This document shows, piece after piece, positions 10,378-18,221 of a stretch of DNA of 64,000 bases. Under the pieces are notes generated by a model. It searched no databases. It was not told the origin of the DNA and worked only from the letters and a program-made list of their open reading frames with translations. The stretch lies in assembly GCA_030748735.1 (NCBI GenBank), contig JASMLK010000146.1, forward strand, positions 1 to 64,000. Direction: 5' to 3'. The position numbers were made by a program, and so were the translations under genes. How positions within the stretch are numbered: position 1 is the first letter of the stretch; every line of letters starts with the position of its first letter. Origin of the DNA: Myxococcota bacterium (GTDB lineage: Bacteria; Myxococcota_A; UBA9160; UBA4427).

Positions 10378-11124
10378 ATGCCGAAGCTGCTCGTCTTTCA
10401 ACATGTCGCTTGGGAACTCCTCGGGACGCTCGATCCGCTCCTGCGAAACCACGGCTTTCGAAACCGCTACGTGAACTTCGGCCGCCACCCTGATACGCGC
10501 CCCAGCGTCGAGGGTTACCACGGAATGATCGTGCTCGGTGGGCCGATGAACGTCGACCAGACTGACGAACATCCCTACCTCGCCACCGAGGTCGAGGTCA
10601 TCCAGGAGGCGCTGGAACGAGAAATGCCGATCCTCGGGATCTGTCTGGGCGCGCAACTCCTCGCCAAGGCGCTCGGGGCTCCGGTGCGGGCGAATGGGGA
10701 GAAGGAAATCGGCTGGTACGACATCGAGCGCACGGCGGAGGGGGCAGACGACCCGCTCTTCTCGCACTTCCGCGAGGTCGAACCCGTCTTCCAATGGCAC
10801 GGCGACACCTTCGACATCCCCGACGGCGCAACCCACCTCGCAAGCTCCGAAGCCTGCCCGAACCAGGCCTTTCGCTACGGCGAAAATGCCTACGGCCTGC
10901 AGTTCCATCTCGAGGTCGACGAACCGCTGATCGAACGCTGGCTCGGTGTTCCGAAACACCTCGAAGAGATCGAAGCCGAAGGCGATCACATCCACCCCGA
11001 AGAAATCCGCGCCGACACTGGGCGTCTCACCACCGACCTGCACGATCTATCGGACCGCGTGTTCAGTGAGTTCATCGATCTGTTCGGGCACACGCGGCGA
11101 CGGGGCCATGGGCCGCACGGGTGA
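10378..11124 (+). CDS. Class I glutamine amidotransferase (GMP synthase-like)
   Basis: 248 residues. The nucleophile elbow GICLGAQLLA carries the catalytic Cys near residue 82. The catalytic His and Glu are in LQFHLEVDE. The HxxDTF-type segment WHGDTFDIPDG is characteristic of stand-alone GMP-synthase-like GATase1 proteins. No synthetase domain is attached, so the acceptor of the ammonia or the glutamyl substrate is unknown; it may act as a gamma-glutamyl hydrolase. An in-frame ATG at 10357 is an alternative start. It is divergent from the DUF3047 gene. Confidence 0.9.
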   Translation: MPKLLVFQHVAWELLGTLDPLLRNHGFRNRYVNFGRHPDTRPSVEGYHGMIVLGGPMNVDQTDEHPYLATEVEVIQEALEREMPILGICLGAQLLAKALGAPVRANGEKEIGWYDIERTAEGADDPLFSHFREVEPVFQWHGDTFDIPDGATHLASSEACPNQAFRYGENAYGLQFHLEVDEPLIERWLGVPKHLEEIEAEGDHIHPEEIRADTGRLTTDLHDLSDRVFSEFIDLFGHTRRRGHGPHG

Positions 11125-11196
11125 GTCTCTCGGGTCGCAACACGACACGCTAGAGTTTCGCCGCCCCCCCGACAGCCGAGCCCGCTTCGACGGAGG

Positions 11197-11340
11197 TCAA
11201 GGGGTGTCCATGTGCGCACTCGAACGTGCGCGCGTTTGCGCATGGAGATCTTCGGCGCCCAGCACGCGCTGGTAGAACGACACCGTTTCTTCGATGCTCG
11301 CCTCCGTGATCGCGAGATGATCGAGCCCCACAACGCCCAT
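11197..11340 (-). pseudogene. N-terminal fragment of a VOC-superfamily (glyoxalase-like) protein
   Basis: An AGGAGG ribosome site lies 8 bases before an ATG. The 47 residues begin [11 protein letters not shown] and continue to VSFYQRVLGAED, the first beta-alpha unit and metal-ligand His of glyoxalase/methylmalonyl-CoA-epimerase-like proteins. Homology stops there and the frame ends at a TGA, whereas a VOC domain needs about 120-140 residues. The intact start signal with no body suggests a gene cut short by deletion. Confidence 0.65.
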
Positions 11341-11390
11341 GCCACCCGCCTCCTGAGCCCTCTTGGAGCGCCTTTCGTAGAGGAGACAGC

Positions 11391-11864
11391 ATGATGGCTT
11401 TTTCCACCGTAACCGTCGATTGCCGAGCGACGTATCGAACGAAAGAGCGGCAGCATGTGTCTGCTGTAGCGTTCCGATCAACACAGGTGCGGCGGTGGCC
11501 TCGAAGGGGCGAAGCAACCACCGTGCAACCGAGGTCGGGTCTGGGGGACGCAACGGAACACCCCATCGGAACGACCCGAACCTGGAGGAAGATCCATCTC
11601 GCCGGACACACCGACCACGGCACCCATTTGCTCGACACCCACAGCCGGCCCGTTTGCGACGAAGTCTGGGCGCTGTATCGCGACGCGATCGCGCGCTGCG
11701 GGGCGGTGTCGACGTTGATCGAATGGGACGAAGACATCCCCGAATGGGACGAACTCGAAGCCGAAAGCGAACGCGCCCGGCACGCACGTGCGGCAGCGCT
11801 CGCGGGCAAGGGGGCGGTCGATGAGCCAACACCCGCGGACGCGAGCGCGGAGGCACGCACGTGA
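11391..11864 (+). pseudogene. C-terminal remnant of a DUF692/MNIO (BufB/MbnB-like) enzyme
   Basis: The last ~90 residues of this frame, from about base 11570, match the C-terminus of DUF692 multinuclear non-heme iron oxidases: [27 protein letters not shown], and [15 protein letters not shown]. The family is normally about 280 residues. The ~60 codons before this block look non-coding, and no other frame upstream holds the missing ~190 residues with most of the metal ligands. An ATGATG preceded by GAGGAG at 11391 keeps the frame open, so a short protein could be made but not an active oxidase. The 4-base overlap with the BufC-like gene is kept, showing the original operon. Confidence 0.75.
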
Positions 11865-12712
11865 AGGCGCCGCTTCCCCTCGCCCAACTCCAACGGCTCT
11901 TCCACGACCTGCTGCGCGCACCCGAAGGCGTTCAGTCGGGCCTGGACGCGATGGTGGAACGGGGTGAGCTCGACCGGGCGGACATCTCATTCGCAATCGT
12001 GGGAGACGATCGACTCGATGCGACCGGGCGTCTCGACATCTATGCGGGGATGTACTTCTACCGCCTGCTCGACGTGCTTGCGGACGAACATGCTCGCACG
12101 GCGGAGCGGATCGGCGAAGTGAACTTCCACAACCTGGTCACCGATTACCTGATCGCGCATCCCCCTTCGGCGCCGTCGCTTCGCGAAGCGGGTGCCGCCT
12201 TCCCTTCCTTTCTCGACGGACATGCGCTCGCCTCGTCTTTTCCGGCCCTGGGCGATGTCGCGCGCATCGAGCGTGCACGGCTCGAAGTCTTCGACGCGCT
12301 CGACGAAGACGTCCTCGATCGCGACGCCTTCCTCGCCGAGTCGGCCGCCGCACCCGAGACCTTCAAGCTGAAGATCGCCGCTGCGACGCGTGTATTCCAG
12401 GTCGATCCGCGCGCCTTCGCGCTCTGGCGCGAACCCGCAGCGGCACCGCCCGATCTTCCGAGCACCAACACCCCGACGCACGCGTTCGTCTACCGAACAG
12501 GCCACGCCGTCTTCCACCGTCCGTGCATCGAAGACGAAGCCCGCTGCCTCGAGGCGATCGGAGCCGAGCCCATTTCGCTGCCCGAGCTGGCCGAACGACT
12601 GCTCAAGCACGATGCGTCGGCCGAAGAAACGAGCGAGCGCTTCGCCGAACTGCTCGAGTTGTGGCTCGACAACGCAGTGCTCGTGTCTCCACCTCGCCCG
12701 GGAAACGCGTGA
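11861..12712 (+). CDS. DUF2063 family protein, BufC/HvfC-like MNIO partner
   Basis: 283 residues. The N-terminal DUF2063 domain is recognisable: [17 protein letters not shown], a [20 protein letters not shown] helix, [18 protein letters not shown], and [11 protein letters not shown]2063 proteins are partners of DUF692/MNIO enzymes, which install modified cysteines on small metal-related peptides (bufferins, methanobactin). The start overlaps the MNIO remnant by four bases. With the enzyme truncated and no Cys-rich precursor peptide visible beside it, this gene looks orphaned, though its own frame is intact and full-length. Confidence 0.8.
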   Translation: MKAPLPLAQLQRLFHDLLRAPEGVQSGLDAMVERGELDRADISFAIVGDDRLDATGRLDIYAGMYFYRLLDVLADEHARTAERIGEVNFHNLVTDYLIAHPPSAPSLREAGAAFPSFLDGHALASSFPALGDVARIERARLEVFDALDEDVLDRDAFLAESAAAPETFKLKIAAATRVFQVDPRAFALWREPAAAPPDLPSTNTPTHAFVYRTGHAVFHRPCIEDEARCLEAIGAEPISLPELAERLLKHDASAEETSERFAELLELWLDNAVLVSPPRPGNA

Positions 12713-12725
12713 TACGTTTTTCGCC

Positions 12726-13031
12726 ATGCGCGAACCGAGCGAAACGCCCGACCCGACCGCGCCCCGCGCCAGCAAGGACTACACGCGCCAACTCGGTGTC
12801 GTGGAGAGCCTGGTGGCCATCACCCGTGAATGCCCGAGTGGTCCCGTTCGGGGTGTCGCGCAGAACGCCCTCGACGCCATCAAAGGCGACGCCGCCGTCA
12901 TGCGCGAGCAGGTGTACTACGTACTCAGTGCGCTCCAGGGCTGGCGAGGTGAACGCGCCAGCCAGGTGCATGCATCGCTCACCGCGTTCTACGAACAGCG
13001 GGCGGCAAACGACGCTTCGAAAGAGGACTAG
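12726..13031 (+). CDS. Small helical protein of unknown function
   Basis: 101 residues from an ATG 14 bases after the BufC-like stop. After a charged N-terminus it is all-helical: YTRQLGVVESLVAITREC, then VYYVLSALQGWRG and ASLTAFYEQRA. No signal peptide, membrane helix or Cys pair is present. It is not a bufferin-type precursor because it has a single Cys. It probably belongs to the same transcript as the BufC-like gene. The stop TAG is the first base triplet of the short hairpin repeat at 13029. Confidence 0.6.
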   Translation: MREPSETPDPTAPRASKDYTRQLGVVESLVAITRECPSGPVRGVAQNALDAIKGDAAVMREQVYYVLSALQGWRGERASQVHASLTAFYEQRAANDASKED

Positions 13032-13062
13032 CCCGGATGTTCATGAATAATGCGGGCTAGAG
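13028..13062. repeat. Short CTAG-bounded palindrome related to the 9.2 kb element
   Basis: CTAGCCCGGATGTTCATGAA is followed by its imperfect complement TAATGCGGGCTAG. It has the same terminal sequence as the large element at 9212-9393 with the interior missing, so it looks like a collapsed copy or footprint. It forms the stop codon of the gene before it and sits just upstream of the EthD gene's ribosome site. Confidence 0.65.
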
Positions 13063-13069
13063 GAACCCC

Positions 13070-13783
13070 ATGGAAAAAATCTCCTACGTGATCTGGAAGC
13101 CCGCAGACGTTTCGGACGTGGCGCTTCGCGACCAACTCGTCGGCGAAACCGCAAAGCGCATCCTCGGCACCCCGGGCGTACACGGGCTTTCGATCCTCTG
13201 CCCCGACGAAACCACCGAGGCCCTCGCCCCCGCGCGCATCACCCAGGTCGACGATCCCCACTGCGGCATGGTCAACGTCTGGGTCGACCTCGCGGACGCC
13301 CTCGACCGTGCTCTCATCGAGTTGGCACTGCGCGACGTCACGGCGCGCATCGTCGGCTACCTGATGGTCGAGTCCGTTCCCCTGCTGAATACGACCCACA
13401 CGGCACCCGTCGGTGAACGCACACCGGGGACGACCCTGCTCACGAGCATCACCCCCAAGGAGGGGATCTCCTACGACGCCTTCCTCGAACACTGGCAGGT
13501 GGTTCAACGCAAGGTCGCGATGGAGACCCAGTGCACGTATCGCTATGTGCGCAACGTCATCGTCCGCCCGCTCAGCGAAGGCGCGCCGGCCTGGGCCGGG
13601 ATCGTCGAAGAGGGCTTTCCCACCGAAGCCGTCACCGACCCGATGCTCTGGTACAGGGCAGACGGCTCACAGGAGAAGCTCGAAGAAAACCGTGGACACA
13701 TGATCGAAAGCGTCTCGGCTTTTCTCGACCTGTCGAAGATCGAGTCACATCCGACTTCCGAGTACGTCCTCGAGACCTTGTAG
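13070..13783 (+). CDS. EthD domain-containing protein
   Basis: 237 residues. Two ferredoxin-like dimeric alpha/beta-barrel halves can be seen: MEKISYVIWKPADVSDVALR and, near residue 120, TLLTSITPKEGISYDAFLEHW with the EthD-like continuation QVVQRKVAMET. EthD proteins are small accessory or unknown-function proteins often found with degradation pathway genes. A GAGGAA precedes the ATG. Its 3' end abuts the amidohydrolase fragment, which reads the other way. Confidence 0.75.
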   Translation: MEKISYVIWKPADVSDVALRDQLVGETAKRILGTPGVHGLSILCPDETTEALAPARITQVDDPHCGMVNVWVDLADALDRALIELALRDVTARIVGYLMVESVPLLNTTHTAPVGERTPGTTLLTSITPKEGISYDAFLEHWQVVQRKVAMETQCTYRYVRNVIVRPLSEGAPAWAGIVEEGFPTEAVTDPMLWYRADGSQEKLEENRGHMIESVSAFLDLSKIESHPTSEYVLETL

Positions 13784-13787
13784 AGGA

Positions 13788-13938
13788 CTGCGGCGATCTC
13801 GCGATCGGCCGTGCCCTCGAAGTCGCCGAGCGCGACGATGCGACCGTCCTTCACGCCGAGATCGCCGCTGCGACGCGGGCGCCGGTCCCGTCGACGAGGG
13901 TTCCGTTGCGTACGACGAGATCGAAGTGCTCGGCCAAC
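13788..13938 (-). pseudogene. Frameshifted N-terminal fragment of a D-aminoacylase-like amidohydrolase
   Basis: From a TTG at 13938 the minus strand reads LAEHFDLVVRNGTLVDGTGA and then runs out of homology. Shifting frame recovers PRRSGDLGVKDGRIVALGDF. Together these match the N-terminus of N-acyl-D-amino-acid deacylase amidohydrolases (DLVIRGGTVVDGTG... GIRDGRIVAIGDL). The rest of the ~550-residue enzyme, including all metal ligands, is missing because the EthD gene begins there. It starts 3 bases after the SRPBCC stop, so it was probably the next gene of that operon. Confidence 0.7.
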
Positions 13939-13941
13939 GCC

Positions 13942-14367
13942 TCAGGCCTCCTCGCCGAGGTGCTTCTTCAGGGCCGCGAGCATACCCGTGTAGGCACCCG
14001 AGATCCCACCCGCGACACCGTCGGCCGGCACGCCCTCGGGTGCGACGAAGCTGGCGCCCCAGTCGACACGGCAGCCGCCATCGGTCTCGCTCACCTTGAC
14101 GGTCGCGAGATAATCGTTCACCGGCAGCGGGCCGCCGACGATCGCGTAGCTCAACGTGCGGCTCGCGTCGTCGAAGCTCTCCAGCCGCTCTTCCATCACG
14201 GCCCCACCGGGCATCTCGACCGACCGCACGGCGCCAATGCCGCTGCCGTCGAGCTTGCAGCTCACCACACCCGGGGCCCACGCACCGATCCCTCCGTAGT
14301 CGGCGAGTTCCTTCCAGACGGCGTCGGCGCTGGATTCGAAGTCGAGGTGGACGGCGATTTCACTCAT
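13942..14367 (-). CDS. SRPBCC-family protein
   Basis: 141 residues. The ATG at 14367 is chosen because AGGAG lies 7 bases upstream; longer in-frame readings have no such signal. The START/Bet v1-like pattern is present: an N-terminal VHLDFESSADAVWKELADYG, then GAVRSVEMPGGAVMEERLESFDD, a DWGASF strand, and a long C-terminal helix AYTGMLAALKKHLGEEA. The family binds hydrophobic ligands in a helix-grip fold (MxaD/polyketide-cyclase-like). Ligand unknown. It is divergent from metG. Confidence 0.85.
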   Translation of the reverse strand: MSEIAVHLDFESSADAVWKELADYGGIGAWAPGVVSCKLDGSGIGAVRSVEMPGGAVMEERLESFDDASRTLSYAIVGGPLPVNDYLATVKVSETDGGCRVDWGASFVAPEGVPADGVAGGISGAYTGMLAALKKHLGEEA

Positions 14368-14572
14368 GGTGGGCTCCTGGTTCGCGGGTGGATTCGCGTG
14401 ATTGTGGGGGTCTCGGTGCGGCCCCGAGTTTGTTCGAAGACTCGAGCCTTGGCTAGCGAGCGTTTTCGAGCGAAAGTCTGGCCCCGCCCCCGCGTCGACC
14501 GCAGCTCGCATCTCGCAGCCGCGTCCCGACCAACCCTTCACGCTGCCCCCCGTTACCACGGAGCCCATCCCG

Positions 14573-16213
14573 ATGGCATCCGAGCCGCGCCAGATCCTCG
14601 TTACGAGCGCCCTGCCCTATGTGAATGGACACATCCACCTCGGCCATCTCGTCGAATACCTGCAAACCGACATCTGGGTCCGATTTCAGCGCTTGCGCGG
14701 GAACGACGTCCGCTTCTTCTGCGCGGACGACACCCACGGCACGGCAACGATGATTCGCGCGCGCGACGAGGGGATCGAACCCGATGTCCTGCTCGCACAG
14801 ATGAGTGAGGCCCATCAGGAGGACTTCCGCGCTTTCGGAGTCGAATTCGATCACTTCGGCAGCACCCACGCCGAAAGCAATCGCGATCTCGTGAACGAGA
14901 TCTGGGCAGCACTTCGCGCGGGCGGTCACGTCGTCGAGCGCGACGTCACCCAGCTCTTCGACCCCGAAGCCGGCGTGTTTCTCGCCGACCGCTTCGTCAA
15001 GGGCGAGTGTCCGCGCTGCGGCAAGGACGACCAGTACGGAGACAACTGCGACAACTGCGGCGCCACGTACACCCCGGACGAACTCGGCAACCCGAAGAGC
15101 ACCCTGTCGGGAAGCACACCGGAAAACCGCACAGCCAAGCATCTCTTCGTGCGCCTTTCGGACTTCCAGGACTTCCTCGACGACTGGACACAGAGCGACG
15201 ATCACGTCCAACCCGAAATCGCCAACTGGTTGAAGGGCAGCTTCCTGAGCGAACCGCTGCGCGATTGGGACATCAGTCGCCCGGCGCCGTACTTCGGCTT
15301 CGAAATCCCCGATGCCCCCGGCCACTACTTCTATGTCTGGGTCGACGCGCCGATCGGCTACATCAGCGCGACGAAGGATTGGTGCGACGAGGTCGGCGAG
15401 TCCCTCGACCACTGGTGGCGAAACCCCGACTGCGAGATCCATCACTTCATCGGCAAGGACATCGCCTACTTCCACACGCTCTTCTGGCCCGCGATGCTGC
15501 AATCTGCAGGCTTCGAGCTTCCGCGCAAGGTTCACATCCACGGCTTCCTCACCGTGAACGGCGAGAAGATGAGCAAGAGCAAGGGCACGTTCATCAATGC
15601 GCGCGTCTACCGCGAGCATCTCTCGCCGGACTTTCTGCGTTACTTCTACGCGAGCAAGCTTTCGAGCGCGGTACAGGACATCGACCTCAACCTCGAAGAG
15701 TTCACCGCCAAGGTGAACAGCGACCTCGTGGGCAAGGTGGTGAACCTCGCGAGCCGCACGGCGCGCTTCGTCGAAGGCAAGGCGCTTGCGCCCTACCCCG
15801 ACGATGGCGGGCTCTTCGAAGCCGGGGACGCCGCGGGCGAAGAGATCGCTGCGGACTACGAAGCCTGCGACTACAGCAAGGCGATTCGCACCGTGATGGC
15901 GCTGGCCGACAAGGCCAACGAATACGTCGAAGCGAAGGCGCCCTGGGTGCTGCGCAAGGATCCCGACAAGGCCGACGAGTTGCTCGAAGTGTGCACGGTC
16001 TCGCTGAATCTCTTCCGGCAGATCACGGTCTATCTCGCACCCGTGCTGCCCGGACTGGCGCAAAAGGCGAGCGCACTCTTGAACGCAGAAACGCCGCGCT
16101 GGGAAGACGCAGCAACGCCTCTCGTCGGCAACACCGTCGCGAAGTTCGAGCACCTGATGCGCCGCGTCGATCCGGCGCGGGTCGAAGCGATCGTGGAAGC
16201 GAGCCAGGAATAG
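14573..16213 (+). CDS. metG: Methionine--tRNA ligase
   Basis: 546 residues. The class I signature HLGH is in [16 protein letters not shown]. The zinc-binding connective peptide has two CxxC pairs (CPRCGKD and CDNCGATY). The KMSKS loop is in [12 protein letters not shown]. The anticodon-binding helical domain follows to the end, with no C-terminal EMAP-like tRNA-binding domain. The start at [19 protein letters not shown] puts the catalytic motif at the usual distance, and GGAG lies just upstream. It charges tRNA-Met in the cytoplasm and is essential. Confidence 0.97.
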   Translation: MASEPRQILVTSALPYVNGHIHLGHLVEYLQTDIWVRFQRLRGNDVRFFCADDTHGTATMIRARDEGIEPDVLLAQMSEAHQEDFRAFGVEFDHFGSTHAESNRDLVNEIWAALRAGGHVVERDVTQLFDPEAGVFLADRFVKGECPRCGKDDQYGDNCDNCGATYTPDELGNPKSTLSGSTPENRTAKHLFVRLSDFQDFLDDWTQSDDHVQPEIANWLKGSFLSEPLRDWDISRPAPYFGFEIPDAPGHYFYVWVDAPIGYISATKDWCDEVGESLDHWWRNPDCEIHHFIGKDIAYFHTLFWPAMLQSAGFELPRKVHIHGFLTVNGEKMSKSKGTFINARVYREHLSPDFLRYFYASKLSSAVQDIDLNLEEFTAKVNSDLVGKVVNLASRTARFVEGKALAPYPDDGGLFEAGDAAGEEIAADYEACDYSKAIRTVMALADKANEYVEAKAPWVLRKDPDKADELLEVCTVSLNLFRQITVYLAPVLPGLAQKASALLNAETPRWEDAATPLVGNTVAKFEHLMRRVDPARVEAIVEASQE

Positions 16214-16239
16214 GGAGCGCGCGCAGCGAGGAGGTTTGC

Positions 16240-16421
16240 ATGGAACCCGACACGGTCCTGCCGCTCGCGGCGGTCCTCAAGGAACTGCAGCACTACTGGA
16301 CCAGAAACGGATCGCAGGCGCACCCATGGTGACGGACGTCGTCGACCTCGCAGGACTCCCTGCGGCGTTCGAGGGGCTGCGAACGCCGAGTACGCAATGC
16401 AAGGTCTTGGTGGAGCCGTGA
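16240..16421 (+). pseudogene. Internally deleted C-terminal fragment of a zinc-dependent alcohol dehydrogenase
   Basis: A GAGGAGG precedes an ATG reading MEPDTVLPLAAVLKELQHYW, the motif that follows the nucleotide-binding domain in zinc-type alcohol/threonine dehydrogenases. The frame then breaks. In another frame the sequence continues RIAGAPMVTDVVDLAGLPAA and ends in the characteristic STQCKVLVEP terminus. About 15-20 residues between the two blocks and all of the catalytic N-terminal domain are missing. Confidence 0.7.
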
Positions 16422-16445
16422 GCGCCCGCGCCTTGCGCGCGACCG

Positions 16446-18149
16446 CTACATCGGCCCCTGGTACACCTCGACGAAGCGCATCGAGGCGTCTGCGGGCGTG
16501 GCCATGTTGGCGTCTCGGTCGCTGCGGATGCATACGACCGTAGGCCGATCGCTCGCCTTTGCGCGCGCGAGCGCGGGTTCGAGCTGATCCATTGCGTCGA
16601 CGTACTCGTGGTCGCAACCGAGGCCCTGCCCGACGATGTCCCAGCGGATCTCGCCCTGGTCCGTGCCGAAGGTCTTGCCCCAGCGCAAGCGCTCGTTGGG
16701 CTCTTCCATGGTCCACGAACCTTCCGCGAATACGATGGTCGTGACGTTGATGCCATCGCGTGCAGCCGACTGCATTTCCATGAAGTTGAAGCCCGCCGCA
16801 CCGTCGCCGGTGACGCAGACGACCTCGCGCTCGGGATTGCCGAGCTTCGCACCGATGGCCGAGGGGATGCCGGTCCCCAACATGCCGAGTTCGAGGATGC
16901 TGAGGTACGAGCGCGGTTGCGTCGGCGGCAGCGTCGAACTCGCCCACAGAGAAGTCTGCCCGCCGTCCGTCGCATAGATGGCGTCGCGACCGAAGACCTG
17001 GCCGATCACCATCATGGCGTGCGCGGGATGGATGCCCGGGCCACTCCACTCGAGCACGGGCTTCGCCGCTTCGGCCGTCCAGGCTTCGAGGGCTTCCTTC
17101 GCACGGGAAAGGTGCGCGCCGTCGGAGGGACGAGCGCCGCGCTTTTCCAGCACGCGCAGCAGGCCAGCCAATGCATCTTTGGCGTCGGCCACGATGCCCA
17201 GTTCGATCGGTCGCGTCACACCGATGTGCCGGTCATCGATATCGATCTGGATGAGCTTCTGACTGGCCGGGTCGCCCCAGTACTTGTCGAAGGGCAGATC
17301 GAGGTTGCCGAGCCGCGAGCCGACGATCAGTACCACGTCGGCTTCGCGCCGCGCCACGTCACCGCCGGCGCTCATGCCGGACACGAACTGCGGGTGATCG
17401 CTGGGCACGACCCCGCGCCCCGCCATGCTGGGCATCAGTGGACCACCGATCCGCTCGGCCAATTGCATCAGTTCCGTCACGGCGTCGGCGCGCTCGACTC
17501 CGCAACCCGCGAAGATCATCGGGCGCTCCGCACCGGCGAGTAGTTCCGCCGCCTGCTCCAGCTGACTCTCGGAAGCCTGCGGCCGCGTTGCCCGGTACCG
17601 CTCGGGCGGGAGCACGGAGATGTTCACCTCCTCCTGCTCTTCGTAGAGAATCGGGCCGGGCACTTCGAGTTGCACCGGTCCCGGCCGCCCGGACCACATC
17701 TCGCGGAACGCCATGCGCGTCACTTCGGCGATGCGATCCCACGAGAAGATCGGTCCGCCCCACTTCACGCTGGCCGAGAACGCGTCGAGTTGGTCCTGCC
17801 CCTGGAAGGTGGAAGGCGGCGAGGGGTAGACGATGTCCATGCGGTGCTGCGAAGTGATCGCCAGCACCGGCACACCCTCGTGCCGTGCCGTGATCATGCC
17901 GGGAAGCAGGTTCGCAGAGCCGGGCCCCGGGTTGCCGAGCACGACCGCGGTTTCGCCCGTGGTCTTGTACAGCCCCTCGGCCATGTGCACCGCTGCCGCC
18001 TCGTGGCGAATCGGAACGAGACGAATGCCGTTGTCCTCGAGTGCCGCGAGCAGGGGATCGACCTCGGGACAGGGCAAGCCGAATACGAATCGAACGCCTT
18101 CGGCCGCCAGGCAGCGCGCCAGAAGCTCTCCACCGGTGATGATCGCCAT
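16446..18149 (-). CDS. Thiamine-diphosphate-binding enzyme, acetolactate synthase-like
   Basis: 567 residues with the three-domain layout of the family. The N-terminal PYR domain has the catalytic Glu in PIRHEAAAVHMAEG (E50). A central FAD/transhydrogenase-like domain follows, then the C-terminal ThDP domain with VTGDGAAGFNFMEMQSAARD near residue 445. The residue after the GDG block that normally is Asn (metal ligand) falls in VFAEGSW, so it may be changed. Candidate activities are decarboxylation or ligation of a 2-oxoacid (benzoylformate decarboxylase-, IolD- or acetolactate-like). No small regulatory subunit is adjacent, so biosynthetic AHAS is unlikely. Confidence 0.85.
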   Translation of the reverse strand: MAIITGGELLARCLAAEGVRFVFGLPCPEVDPLLAALEDNGIRLVPIRHEAAAVHMAEGLYKTTGETAVVLGNPGPGSANLLPGMITARHEGVPVLAITSQHRMDIVYPSPPSTFQGQDQLDAFSASVKWGGPIFSWDRIAEVTRMAFREMWSGRPGPVQLEVPGPILYEEQEEVNISVLPPERYRATRPQASESQLEQAAELLAGAERPMIFAGCGVERADAVTELMQLAERIGGPLMPSMAGRGVVPSDHPQFVSGMSAGGDVARREADVVLIVGSRLGNLDLPFDKYWGDPASQKLIQIDIDDRHIGVTRPIELGIVADAKDALAGLLRVLEKRGARPSDGAHLSRAKEALEAWTAEAAKPVLEWSGPGIHPAHAMMVIGQVFGRDAIYATDGGQTSLWASSTLPPTQPRSYLSILELGMLGTGIPSAIGAKLGNPEREVVCVTGDGAAGFNFMEMQSAARDGINVTTIVFAEGSWTMEEPNERLRWGKTFGTDQGEIRWDIVGQGLGCDHEYVDAMDQLEPALARAKASDRPTVVCIRSDRDANMATPADASMRFVEVYQGPM

Positions 18150-18221
18150 GCTGCTTGCCCCTCTCGGTGATTGGACAACCGATGAATAGCAGCGTGCTCT
18201 ACCGCGCGAAACGCCGCTGGA

